Source of the DNA: Brumimicrobium sp035497735
GTDB lineage: Bacteria > Bacteroidota > Bacteroidia > Flavobacteriales_D > Crocinitomicaceae
Reading direction: 5' to 3'
NCBI GenBank assembly: GCA_035497735.1
Contig: DATJCX010000037.1
Coordinates: forward strand, 1-64,000
DNA length: 64,000 nucleotides
A program made the translations under genes and the position numbers. Below are positions 23,552 through 32,741 of this stretch, in pieces (positions within the stretch are counted from its first letter, which is position 1; the number at the start of each line of letters is the position of its first letter). The notes under the pieces are model-generated. The model saw nothing but the letters and a program-made list of their open reading frames with translations. It was not told where the DNA came from and did not search any database.

Positions 23552-26311
23552 TTAAAATTCAAAACTTAAACCAATGTTAAACTTTAACCCTGGTCCATAC
23601 ATAACTCCTACTGAGTTTACATCGAAACCTGAACCGTAGGTATTTGACAGTATAGCGTCAGAAATATACCTGTTATTTAAAACGTTAATTACACTCGCAT
23701 TGATTCCCAAAGCGTAATTATTTTTCGCATCATTTTTCCCAAAGATAATCTTATATCCGGCAAAAACGTTTAGCAATCCATACCCTGGAGCTTTCCAAGA
23801 GTCACGCCCCGCGTTTGCACCTTTTAGGATGAATGGGTTAAATTCAGAGTAGAATCTATCAAAGTACTGATATTGTACTTTAAGGTATAGATTTTTTATA
23901 GGTTCTGTTCTCAAACCAATCATGTACATCGACTGTGGAGAGTCACCTACGTGTACTCCTTTAGTGTCAAATGTTACTTCGTAATCATAAGCTGGAATAA
24001 CTACCGTTTTTGATGAATTCCATTTCCAATTTCCTAGAGAAACAGAACCTTCAACGCTTAACTGCTTAATGATTTTCCAAACTCCATCAACTTCCACTCC
24101 CATGTGTATAGCATCCATTCCTTGAACATTCACACGGATTGTCTCCATAGGGTCTAGTGGATTCGGAACTGCCAAACCATTCGGGAAAGGCTTGTTCTTC
24201 CAATTTGTAAAGTAACCATTCACTGAGAATGCTACTTTTTTACTTCTAAAGTTGTACCCCAACTCAATTGCTTGAATAACTTCATTTTGAATTTCTGCAA
24301 AGAAGTTATTATAGGAATTATCTACAACGTTCGAATACATCGGAGTTCTAGAAAGGTAACCTAAGTTCATAAACACATTAGAATGTTCAGCAATGATATA
24401 GTTTGCACCCATTTTAATGGTTCCTCCTGGTTTCCATTTGTATCCCGTTTTGTCGTAATCTACACCTTCTGAATCTGTTGTATATTCTTTACCATCGTAA
24501 GAAATAGTGTCTTTCGCTCCTATAAAAAGCGTTGTATCTCCTAAGTCAATCGATCTTTTTCTAAAGAAATCAACACCAGAATAACCATTCATGTTTCCTG
24601 TTACGTTAACGAATGCTGACCAACGTGTACTAGCATATTCTGCTTGCGCAAAAGCACCTGCCCACTGAACATATCCCCATCTGTGTGCTTCATAAGGTTG
24701 CTCAGCAATCTTACTTCCAACCACTTTCATTGGGCTTTTGTCATTCTTGTCTGCATTGTTTACAAAGTAATCTCCACCTAGTAAATCTGTGATTTCTTTA
24801 AAATGCTCTCCTCTGTAGAATCGATAGTCTAAACCTCCTGATAAATCCCAACTCTTGTTCAGTTTATAATCAAACTGCCCTAAGTATCCAACCCAAAAAT
24901 GGTTGTTTACCGAAGATGTCATTACGTTTGAAGATTCTAATAGCGTATTTGAGTAATTTGGGTTAATTGTTGGATTCACTTGGCCAAAAAAGTCAACTTC
25001 TTGATTGTTTCTGATGATAACATCCCAGTCCAATTGTCCATTTGCGTCTTTAGCAGCCGATCCATACTTTAAAAGTCGGGTTCCACCGCCATTACCAATA
25101 GAAGCATATACGATGTTAGAAAGACTAAACTTTTCGTTGATTTTCCAGAAGTCCTTTAATGTCAATTGGTTTTTATGATAATAATTCATGCGTTCAGCCA
25201 TGATTCTATCTTTCCCAACTTTAAATACGTTCTTACTATCATAATCAGAAGTGATATATCCCCAATGCTCATTATAGTCGTAACCATTATCGTATGAAGA
25301 AGCCGAAGTAATCGTAGCACCTTGATTGACAGCTTCTGTTGAATCCCAGTATTGAATCTTTTGATTAAAAGCTCTTTGCGCATGCTTTTGCGGCGCACCA
25401 AAAACGGAGAAAGAAAGCAAATGATTTTTTAAACGTTTTTGAACTTTTCCGTAGTAGAATCCACCAATAGAAGGTGTACCTGAAACAATTCCGTCCGACT
25501 TTTTAAATGAACCAGCTAAGGTAACTCCCCAACCGCCTTTCAGTAAACCAGAGTTGTAACCAATACTTGTTCTCAGTAAGTTCCCTGCTCCATATTCTTG
25601 CTTCAACATTATTTTCTTCTTTGAAGAAAGTCCTTGGGTTAGAATATTTATCGTTCCTCCTACAGATGGCATAGAAATCTTTGTTGCCCCGAGTCCTCTT
25701 TGTACCTGAATTCCACCAGTGATGATGTCTAATCCAAACCAATTCGACCAATAAACAGCACCATTCTCCATGTCATTCACAGGAACTCCGTCAATCATAA
25801 CACCAACGTTACGTTGTGCAAAACCTCGAACAGAAATTCGAGCATCTCCTTCACCACCTCCTTGTTGAGTCGCATAAACTCCAGGAGTAGCATTTAACAA
25901 CATCGGAATATCACGAGATCCTAATTCTTCTTGGATTTTTTTGGGTTCGATTCGGGTAACAGAAATAGGTGTTCTTCGATCATCACGAATGAATGAGCCG
26001 ATTACACTTACCTCTTCCAATTCGATTGCTAATCCCATTTTAGCTAGAACTTCTACAACTGGCTTGTTTACGTTAACTTGAACTGTAATAGAATCCAACA
26101 TGGTTGCAACTAAAGAATACTTTCCATAAGGAACATTTTCAAAAGTCAACTGACCATTATCGTCTGTAAGTCCTCTATAATTACCCATTCGAACAGTTGC
26201 ATAAGGAACACCTTCGGTACTTCCTCCCTCTTGAATAGTAATGTTAACATTTCCTGTTTGTGAGATAACTAAAAAAGGAAATAGAAAAAATAAGATGAGT
26301 AATTTCTTCAT
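23552..26311 (-). CDS. TonB-dependent receptor with CarboxypepD regulatory domain
   Basis: A 919-residue outer-membrane receptor. The ATG at 26311 follows a terminator hairpin; the upstream in-frame TTG at 26323 lies next to its T-run and is not credible. After the signal peptide (LLILFFLFPFLVIS), residues about 20-95 are a CarboxypepD_reg-like domain. A plug domain follows (GDARISVRGFAQRNVGVMID), then a 22-strand-type barrel ending in YGPGLKFNIGLSFEF. It imports a ligand using TonB energy. No SusD homologue is adjacent, so it is not a classical polysaccharide utilisation pair. Neighbours are a secreted nuclease and a lamin-tail protein. Confidence 0.92.
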   Translation of the reverse strand: MKKLLILFFLFPFLVISQTGNVNITIQEGGSTEGVPYATVRMGNYRGLTDDNGQLTFENVPYGKYSLVATMLDSITVQVNVNKPVVEVLAKMGLAIELEEVSVIGSFIRDDRRTPISVTRIEPKKIQEELGSRDIPMLLNATPGVYATQQGGGEGDARISVRGFAQRNVGVMIDGVPVNDMENGAVYWSNWFGLDIITGGIQVQRGLGATKISMPSVGGTINILTQGLSSKKKIMLKQEYGAGNLLRTSIGYNSGLLKGGWGVTLAGSFKKSDGIVSGTPSIGGFYYGKVQKRLKNHLLSFSVFGAPQKHAQRAFNQKIQYWDSTEAVNQGATITSASSYDNGYDYNEHWGYITSDYDSKNVFKVGKDRIMAERMNYYHKNQLTLKDFWKINEKFSLSNIVYASIGNGGGTRLLKYGSAAKDANGQLDWDVIIRNNQEVDFFGQVNPTINPNYSNTLLESSNVMTSSVNNHFWVGYLGQFDYKLNKSWDLSGGLDYRFYRGEHFKEITDLLGGDYFVNNADKNDKSPMKVVGSKIAEQPYEAHRWGYVQWAGAFAQAEYASTRWSAFVNVTGNMNGYSGVDFFRKRSIDLGDTTLFIGAKDTISYDGKEYTTDSEGVDYDKTGYKWKPGGTIKMGANYIIAEHSNVFMNLGYLSRTPMYSNVVDNSYNNFFAEIQNEVIQAIELGYNFRSKKVAFSVNGYFTNWKNKPFPNGLAVPNPLDPMETIRVNVQGMDAIHMGVEVDGVWKIIKQLSVEGSVSLGNWKWNSSKTVVIPAYDYEVTFDTKGVHVGDSPQSMYMIGLRTEPIKNLYLKVQYQYFDRFYSEFNPFILKGANAGRDSWKAPGYGLLNVFAGYKIIFGKNDAKNNYALGINASVINVLNNRYISDAILSNTYGSGFDVNSVGVMYGPGLKFNIGLSFEF

Positions 26312-26318
26312 TTTTAAA

Positions 26319-26347
26319 AGCAAAAAAAGCTACCCTAAGGTAGCTTT
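26319..26347 (-). terminator. Terminator between lamin-tail gene and TonB receptor gene
   Basis: AAAGCTACC and GGTAGCTTT pair around CTAA. On the minus strand a T-run (TTTTTTT) follows. It lies in the 41-bp gap, so read-through would be reduced; the receptor and nuclease may be partly attenuated relative to the first gene. Confidence 0.8.
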
Positions 26348-26352
26348 AGTTT

Positions 26353-27402
26353 TTATTTTACTATAAATTTCTTAGTCAACTGATGGTTTTGCGTACCGAT
26401 AGCTTTTATAAAGTATAAGCCTGGCCTAACATCTAGTTCTATACTCATCGCAGATTTAGCATTCGGAATGTGTCGAACAACTTTTCCTAAAGCATCCGTG
26501 ATGATTATTTCTTTCACTTCGTTTGTTGACAATAGATTTAATTCTTTTGTAACAAGTGGATTTGGATAGATTTCAAAACCAAAGTTGATTTCTTCTGTAG
26601 AAATTGCAGAAACTGCATCTCCACAATCACATTCGTGAATTCCAAGGTTATCTACATTCATTCTTCTTGCTGGTTGTCCTTGGCTGTTTAAAATAGGATC
26701 CCCATTCTCATCTAAAACAAAAACAAAGAAAGAAAGTGAATCCCACTCTATTGAAGGATTGAAAATACTAGGAATTCCTGTAGTTCCTTTTTTCACTTCT
26801 GGTTTTCTAACTAAGAAATGGTCTGCTGAAACAACAACACCACCATCTGCTACTGGAGTACCATCAAAGGTCCATCCACCACCTTGATTAGGCTCACCTG
26901 GATTTTGACCGATTTTTCCAAAAATATCAACTGGTTGTACATTTGATAAATTTGTAATAGGAAATCCTAACGGAGTTCCTGCTGGTATTACTCCTTTAAA
27001 CAAAGCTACTGCATCATTACCGTTCCAGTAAAATGCTTTACTTTCATTGTAATCTGGACAGTAATACTCGTCTGCTTTCGCTTGTAAGTCATCCCAGATA
27101 GGCGATTCTTGACCTTCTCCAAGTGGATTTCTTTTATCTAAAACAGCTACCTGAACCGTTTTAGGAGCTAGCGTTCCTCTCAATTGTACAGCGTTTAAAA
27201 CTGTAGGATTTGATGACCCGTTGTCATATCTCACCACAAAGTAGCCAGATAAATCAACTGTTGCTTCCGTTGGATTATAAATTTCTAATGCCTTGTTGTT
27301 TCCAAGACCTTCAAGGTATTCAGAGATAAAAATTTCTGAACAGTCTTGAGCGTAACCAAATGCTCCGATTAGGAGACTCATTGAAAGTAAAACTTTTTTC
27401 AT
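26353..27402 (-). CDS. T9SS-secreted lamin-tail domain protein
   Basis: A 349-residue secreted protein. After a signal peptide (VLLSMSLLIGAFGYAQ) it has a lamin-tail domain (IFISEYLEGLGNNKALEIYNPT, VDLSGYFVVRYDNG) covering about residues 20-200. The C terminus (FEIYPNPLVTKELNLL... GLYFIKAIG... KKFIVK) is a type A T9SS sorting domain. Lamin-tail domains are often attached to secreted nucleases in Bacteroidota. Here it stands alone, upstream of a receptor and a nuclease, so it may help bind substrate at the cell surface. No enzyme motif is visible. Confidence 0.85.
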   Translation of the reverse strand: MKKVLLSMSLLIGAFGYAQDCSEIFISEYLEGLGNNKALEIYNPTEATVDLSGYFVVRYDNGSSNPTVLNAVQLRGTLAPKTVQVAVLDKRNPLGEGQESPIWDDLQAKADEYYCPDYNESKAFYWNGNDAVALFKGVIPAGTPLGFPITNLSNVQPVDIFGKIGQNPGEPNQGGGWTFDGTPVADGGVVVSADHFLVRKPEVKKGTTGIPSIFNPSIEWDSLSFFVFVLDENGDPILNSQGQPARRMNVDNLGIHECDCGDAVSAISTEEINFGFEIYPNPLVTKELNLLSTNEVKEIIITDALGKVVRHIPNAKSAMSIELDVRPGLYFIKAIGTQNHQLTKKFIVK

Positions 27403-27460
27403 AAAATTATATTTATTTTAAATTCTCAAAAAATCTATTTTTCAAGAACCAGTGGTCCTT

Positions 27461-27491
27461 CAAAAATAAGATTAGCACAAAACTAAGTCAA
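27461..27491 (-). promoter_or_regulatory. Promoter TTG-N20-TATTTTTG of lamin-tail/receptor/nuclease cluster
   Basis: On the minus strand TTG (plus 27489-27491), a 20-base spacer and TATTTTTG (plus 27461-27468) match the consensus. It leaves a leader of about 55 bases before the ATG at 27402. Confidence 0.65.
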
Positions 27492-27592
27492 TTCTTTGAC
27501 TATACCATAAAGTATTATCAAAAATTGTGTATTTTAAAATGTTAAAATGCTCATTTATTTCTATTATATTCGCAGAAACAAGTTTATCAATT

Positions 27593-29785
27593 ATGAAAAA
27601 GACGCTCTCATTACTTTTATTTATAACACTTTCAACGTTTTACACATACTCTCAAGAAGATTCTTTAGACAGAAAATTAACTGTTGAAAAAATCTGGAAA
27701 GATTATGAATTCTACGGAAGTGGAGTTAGTGGCTTTCGCTCTATGAAAGACGGAGAATACTACTCTAGGTTCGCACTAAAAGACGGAAAGAAGTCTATCA
27801 TAAAGTACTCTTTCGCAGATATGAACAAACCTGGAGAGATAGTGCTAGATGGTGCACAACTCGTTTTCAATGGCAAAGTTTTAAAAGTTGACGACTATGA
27901 ATTTAATGAAGATGAGTCTAAACTACTGTTAACAGTAAATCAGCAACAACGCTATAGAAGAAGTTTTTATGCTGAATACTATTTGTATGACTTTACTACA
28001 AAAATACTTGCGCCATTAGACTTAGATCGTTCTCCACAAACATTAGCATCTTATTCTCCAGACGGAAAAAAAGTAGCATATATCTTTAAAAACAATATTT
28101 ACGTTAAAGACTTAGCCAGCGGAAAGGTAAAAGCCATTACAAAAGATGGTTTGGAAAACAACATCATCAATGGAACGACTGACTGGGTGTACGAAGAGGA
28201 ATTTGCCTACACACATGCTTATGAATGGTCGCCCAATTCTGAATACCTTGCCTACTTGCGTTTTGATGAAAGTAAAGTAAAAGAATTTACAATGATGTAC
28301 TTTAAGGAACTTTATCCAGAACCTTATACTTTTAAGTATCCCAAAACAGGAGAAGATAATTCAAAAGTAAGTTTAAAACTTGCAAAAGTTAAGAACGGAA
28401 AAACCAAAAGCATTGACTTAGGTGATTATGAATACATTCCTAGGATTAAGTTTTCTAACAAGGAGAATAAATTGATGGCTCTGACTTTAAACCGTCACCA
28501 AAATCATCTAAAATACCATTGGATTGATATTTTGGATAAAAAAATGTCGGCACATGTTATTTACGAAGAAAAAGATGCTGCTTATGTTGAAATTGATGAC
28601 AATCTATACTTCTTAAAAGATGGGAAACACTTTATTCGAACAAGTGAAAAAGATGGATATACACACCTTTATAAAATAGGAATTGATGGCAGTAGTCAAC
28701 AAATTACAAAAGGGAACTGGGACGTCATTTCTTTCGAAGGAATTAACGAAATTGACAACACCATCTTTTACACTTCAGCAGAAGAAGGAGCTATCTATAG
28801 CACGCTGTATTCCATCCACTTAGACGGATCAAACAAAACTAAAATTTCACCAAAAAACGGAACAAATAGTCCGACTTTTTCAACAGGAATGAAGTACTTT
28901 GTAAACCGTTGGTCAGACATCAATACACCACAAGAATATACGCTTCACAAGGCAGATGGAACACTCATAGAAACGTTGGAAGACAATGAATTCTTAAAAT
29001 TCTATTTAGAAGAATTAGACTTTCAGGAGAAAAAATTCATCACAATAAAAGGTGCAGTAGAAGACTTAAATGCCTGGATTTTACTTCCCCCAGATTTCGA
29101 CAGCACAAAACAATACCCAGTTTACTTTAATATTTACGGTGGTCCGGGTTCAAACATGGTAAAAGACGCCTATAATGGCGGTGACGGAGCGTATCATCAA
29201 CTACTGGCAAAGAATGGCTATATCGTTATGAGTGTTGACCCTAGAGGAACGATGTACAGAGGTGCGAAATTTAAGAAATCGACTTATTTACAATTGGGTA
29301 AATTAGAAACGGAAGACATGATTGCGGTCGCAAAAAACATTAAAAAATGGAATTTTGTGGATCCAGATAGAATAGGAATCATGGGTTGGAGTTACGGTGG
29401 TTATATGTCATCGCTAGCCATTACAAAAGGAGCTGACGATTTTAAAATGGCAATTGCTGTTGCACCTGTTACCAATTGGAGATATTACGACAATATTTAC
29501 ACGGAGCGATTTATGCGAACACCCCAAGAAAATCCAGCAGGATACGACGACAACTCTCCTATTTTCCATGTTGACAAACTAAAAGGAAAATACCTAATGA
29601 TTCATGGTTCAGGAGACGACAACGTTCACGTTCAAAATGCGATGGAAATGATTACAGCCTTGGTGAAAGCAGATAAAGATTTCGACGTATTTATTTACCC
29701 GAATAAAAACCATGGAATTTACGGCGGAAACACCAGAAATCATCTTTTTAGAATGATGTTTGAATACACGCTGAAAAACCTATAA
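27593..29785 (+). CDS. Dipeptidyl peptidase IV-like S9 peptidase
   Basis: A 730-residue secreted or periplasmic peptidase. The ATG at 27593 starts the signal peptide (SLLLFITLSTFYTYS) and is preceded by a -7-like TATATTCG at 27565, so upstream TTG codons are rejected. Residues about 60-460 form a DPP4-type beta-propeller with DWVYEEEF (the Glu pair that binds the substrate amino terminus). The C-terminal alpha/beta hydrolase has GWSYGGY with Ser600, GSGDDNVH and KNHGIYGG (catalytic His). It removes X-Pro dipeptides from peptide N termini and helps use extracellular protein. Confidence 0.94.
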   Translation: MKKTLSLLLFITLSTFYTYSQEDSLDRKLTVEKIWKDYEFYGSGVSGFRSMKDGEYYSRFALKDGKKSIIKYSFADMNKPGEIVLDGAQLVFNGKVLKVDDYEFNEDESKLLLTVNQQQRYRRSFYAEYYLYDFTTKILAPLDLDRSPQTLASYSPDGKKVAYIFKNNIYVKDLASGKVKAITKDGLENNIINGTTDWVYEEEFAYTHAYEWSPNSEYLAYLRFDESKVKEFTMMYFKELYPEPYTFKYPKTGEDNSKVSLKLAKVKNGKTKSIDLGDYEYIPRIKFSNKENKLMALTLNRHQNHLKYHWIDILDKKMSAHVIYEEKDAAYVEIDDNLYFLKDGKHFIRTSEKDGYTHLYKIGIDGSSQQITKGNWDVISFEGINEIDNTIFYTSAEEGAIYSTLYSIHLDGSNKTKISPKNGTNSPTFSTGMKYFVNRWSDINTPQEYTLHKADGTLIETLEDNEFLKFYLEELDFQEKKFITIKGAVEDLNAWILLPPDFDSTKQYPVYFNIYGGPGSNMVKDAYNGGDGAYHQLLAKNGYIVMSVDPRGTMYRGAKFKKSTYLQLGKLETEDMIAVAKNIKKWNFVDPDRIGIMGWSYGGYMSSLAITKGADDFKMAIAVAPVTNWRYYDNIYTERFMRTPQENPAGYDDNSPIFHVDKLKGKYLMIHGSGDDNVHVQNAMEMITALVKADKDFDVFIYPNKNHGIYGGNTRNHLFRMMFEYTLKNL

Positions 29786-29796
29786 AAAGATACGAT

Positions 29797-30264
29797 ATGT
29801 CAAAAGCACTCATCATATACGCAAGTTTAACAGGAAATACTGAAGTGATAGCCAATAGTCTTTCTGCTTACTTCGACCAATTAAACATCCAAAACCGCGT
29901 CATGGAATGCACACAAATTAATCCAGACGCATTCTTACTTTATGACATCTGCGTTGTCGCTACCTACACATGGGGACGCGAAGGCGAATTGCCAGATGAA
30001 ATGAATGGTTTTTATGATGACTTGGAAAAGTTGGACTTATCAAACAAAGTTTACGGAACATTAGGTTCAGGTGAGGAGTTATATGGTTATTTCTGCAAAT
30101 CAGCGGATGATTTTGATGCACAATTTCAAAAAACAAAAGCTATAAAAGGTGCAGAAGTCGTTAAAATCGAATTAAGTCCAAACGAGGAGGATGAGCAAAA
30201 TATCAAACAATTTGCGCAATCTTTATTGGCCAAATGGAACGCAATAGCAGCAAAAGGGAAATAA
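29797..30264 (+). CDS. Flavodoxin
   Basis: A 155-residue flavodoxin. The phosphate loop SLTGNTE (residues 10-16) binds FMN, and TYTWGREGELPDEM and LGSGEELYGYFCKS are the flavin-flanking loops. It serves as a low-potential electron carrier replacing ferredoxin. It begins 11 bp after the peptidase stop and is probably co-transcribed with it. Flavodoxins are often iron-regulated, but no Fur box was identified here. Confidence 0.92.
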   Translation: MSKALIIYASLTGNTEVIANSLSAYFDQLNIQNRVMECTQINPDAFLLYDICVVATYTWGREGELPDEMNGFYDDLEKLDLSNKVYGTLGSGEELYGYFCKSADDFDAQFQKTKAIKGAEVVKIELSPNEEDEQNIKQFAQSLLAKWNAIAAKGK

Positions 30265-30431
30265 TTAAAGAATTTTCATCCTCTTTTTAAACCTTTTCTA
30301 ACTTATAATTGTTATATGATATAAGTCAGCAAAAAAATCGGGTTTTTTATATACAAGATTTAAAACTAAATCCGTATCTTGTGCTGCTGAAATAAATAGT
30401 ACAAAATTTACATTAAAATAGATTTAATAAA

Positions 30432-31718
30432 ATGAGTGAAATCGCAAAATTAGAATTAGATGGCCAAACGTATGAATTCCCTATTATAACTGGTACGGAA
30501 GACGAAAAAGCCATTGATATTAGTTCATTAAGAGCTAAAACTGGTCACATTACACTTGACTATGGTTATAAAAATACAGGAAGTACATCTAGTGCAATCA
30601 CTTATTTAGATGGAGAGAACGGAATCTTACGTTACCGTGGGTACCCAATCGAGCAACTAGCTGAACAAGCGACATTCATCGAGGTAGCTTATTTATTAAT
30701 CTATGGTGAATTACCAACACAAGAAGAATTAACTTCATTCAAAGACAGCATTACTAAACACACTTTAGTACATGAAGACATGAAGCAATTCTTTGAAGCA
30801 TACCCATACAATGCTCACCCAATGGGAATTTTAGCTTCTATGGTAATGAGTCTTTCTACTTTTTATCCAGAATCTCATGATCCAAACAGAGGAACGCAAG
30901 AGGTTGATTTAACAATTCATAGATTAATTGCTAAACTTCCTACTTTGGCTGCGATGTCATACAAGAACTCAATGCGTCATCCATTTATTTATCCAAAAAA
31001 TGAATTAGGATACTGCGAAAACTTCTTAAACATGATGTTCTCAATGCCAACTGAGACGTACACACCAAATTCTGTTGTAGCGAGTGCCTTGAACAAATTA
31101 TTGATTCTACATGCTGACCATGAACAAAACTGTTCTACATCAACTGTAAGAATTGTTGGTTCTGCTCAAACAAACTTATACGCTTCAGTTGCTGCTGGTA
31201 TTTCTGCACTTTGGGGACCACTTCACGGTGGAGCTAACCAAGCTGTAATCGAAATGTTAGACAAAATTCAAGCGGACGGTGGAGACATCGACAAGTGGAT
31301 CGCAAAAGCGAAAGATAAAGATGATCCATTCCGTTTAATGGGATTCGGACATAGAGTTTATAAAAACTTTGACCCACGTGCTAAAATTATTAAGAAAGCT
31401 GCAGACGAAGTTCTAGAGCAATTAAACATTAATGACCCAGCATTACAATTGGCGAAAAAATTAGAAAAAATCGCATTAGAAGATGAGTACTTCATCCAAC
31501 GTGGATTATACCCTAACGTTGACTTCTATTCAGGAATTATCTACAAAGCATTAAACATTCCTACTGAAATGTTTACAGTAATGTTTGCATTAGGTCGTTT
31601 ACCAGGATGGATTGCTCAATGGAAAGAAATGCGTGAAAACAAAGAACCTATTGGAAGACCACGTCAAGTTTACGTTGGTGCAACTACTAGAGAATATGTT
31701 TCTATCGATAAAAGATAA
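30432..31718 (+). CDS. gltA: Citrate synthase
   Basis: A 428-residue type II-length citrate synthase. Catalytic His and Asp residues lie in HADHEQNCSTSTVR, GPLHGGANQA and GFGHRVYKNFDPRA. The N-terminal domain begins with a beta-sandwich (IAKLELDGQTYEFPI), as in Gram-negative GltA. It condenses acetyl-CoA and oxaloacetate to start the TCA cycle in the cytoplasm. It is monocistronic: a strong terminator follows directly, and a 167-bp AT-rich leader precedes. The NADH-sensitive allosteric type is likely from its length, not proven. Confidence 0.97.
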   Translation: MSEIAKLELDGQTYEFPIITGTEDEKAIDISSLRAKTGHITLDYGYKNTGSTSSAITYLDGENGILRYRGYPIEQLAEQATFIEVAYLLIYGELPTQEELTSFKDSITKHTLVHEDMKQFFEAYPYNAHPMGILASMVMSLSTFYPESHDPNRGTQEVDLTIHRLIAKLPTLAAMSYKNSMRHPFIYPKNELGYCENFLNMMFSMPTETYTPNSVVASALNKLLILHADHEQNCSTSTVRIVGSAQTNLYASVAAGISALWGPLHGGANQAVIEMLDKIQADGGDIDKWIAKAKDKDDPFRLMGFGHRVYKNFDPRAKIIKKAADEVLEQLNINDPALQLAKKLEKIALEDEYFIQRGLYPNVDFYSGIIYKALNIPTEMFTVMFALGRLPGWIAQWKEMRENKEPIGRPRQVYVGATTREYVSIDKR

Positions 31719-31736
31719 TTATCACTCAAACTATAG

Positions 31737-31766
31737 AAAAGGTGCTGCAATTAGCACCTTTTTTTA
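31737..31766 (+). terminator. Rho-independent terminator of gltA
   Basis: AAAAGGTGCT and AGCACCTTTT form a ten-base stem with a six-base loop, followed by T-rich sequence. It lies 18 bp after the gltA stop. Confidence 0.9.
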
Positions 31767-31862
31767 TTTTAAAATAGACTGTTAATAAATGCTTAACATC
31801 ATTTAATATATTTCTTAACTTAGCAGAATAAAATTGATTATCTTCATACAAAGTTTTATAAA

Positions 31863-32714
31863 ATGAAAATATACCCTTTAAATACAGGTAATTTCAAGTT
31901 AGATGGTGGCGCGATGTTCGGTATAGTTCCAAAATCAATATGGTCTAAAACCAATCCTGCAGACGAAAGCAATATGTGTAGCTGGTCGATGAGAGCGATG
32001 CTGATCGAGGATGGAAATAGATTGATGTTGATTGATACAGGAATTGGAGACAAACAAAGCGAAAAGTTTTTCTCTTACTATTACTTGTTCGGAAACGACT
32101 CTCTAATCGGAAATTTAAAGCAATTAGGATTCTCTCCTGACGATGTAACGGATGTGTTTTTAACACATTTGCACTTCGACCATGTTGGAGGTGCAGTAAA
32201 AAGAATGGGGGAAGATAGATTTGTTCCTGTTTTTAAAAACGCGACTTATTGGAGCAATGACAAGCATTGGAAGTGGGCAACAGAACCCAATCCAAGAGAA
32301 AAAGCTTCATTCCTAGCAGAAAACATTTTACCGATTCAAGAATCAGGACAGTTAAAGTTCATAGAAAGAACGGGGGATTTTACAGCGAATGCATTTAACA
32401 ATATTGACATTCAATTCGTTGATGGACATACGGAAAGTCAAATGCTTCCGCACATTCAATATAAAGATAAAACGATCGTTTTTGTAGCAGATTTACTGCC
32501 TTCGACAGGACACATTCCCCTACCTTATGTTATGGGTTATGATACACGTCCATTACTTACTTTAAGTGAGAAAGAAAAGTTTCTAAAGAAAGCAGCAGAT
32601 GAAAATTACATCCTTTTCTTAGAGCATGATGTTATGAATGAGTGTTGCACAGTGAAGAACACTGAAAAAGGCGTTAGACTAGATCAAACGTTTAAATTTA
32701 ACGAATACTTTTAA
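31863..32714 (+). CDS. MBL-fold metallo-hydrolase
   Basis: A 283-residue metallo-beta-lactamase-fold hydrolase with the metal motif HLHFDHVGG (residues about 101-109) and further ligands in DGHTESQ and the later VADLLPSTGH and LEHD segments. Two zinc or iron ions would activate water. The spacing and length match the quorum-quenching lactonase-like/general MBL group, but substrate cannot be assigned. It lies upstream of the HU/SPOR gene. Confidence 0.87.
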   Translation: MKIYPLNTGNFKLDGGAMFGIVPKSIWSKTNPADESNMCSWSMRAMLIEDGNRLMLIDTGIGDKQSEKFFSYYYLFGNDSLIGNLKQLGFSPDDVTDVFLTHLHFDHVGGAVKRMGEDRFVPVFKNATYWSNDKHWKWATEPNPREKASFLAENILPIQESGQLKFIERTGDFTANAFNNIDIQFVDGHTESQMLPHIQYKDKTIVFVADLLPSTGHIPLPYVMGYDTRPLLTLSEKEKFLKKAADENYILFLEHDVMNECCTVKNTEKGVRLDQTFKFNEYF

Positions 32715-32741
32715 CGACTTTATTTTACCAAGAGAAAGATT

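Noticed and set aside
26312..26323. TTG start of the TonB receptor gene
   Set aside because: It overlaps the T-run of the terminator hairpin; the signal peptide begins at ATG 26311.
27527..27592. Upstream start of the DPP4-like peptidase
   Set aside because: A -7-like box (27565-27572) lies inside this stretch and the signal peptide begins at ATG 27593.
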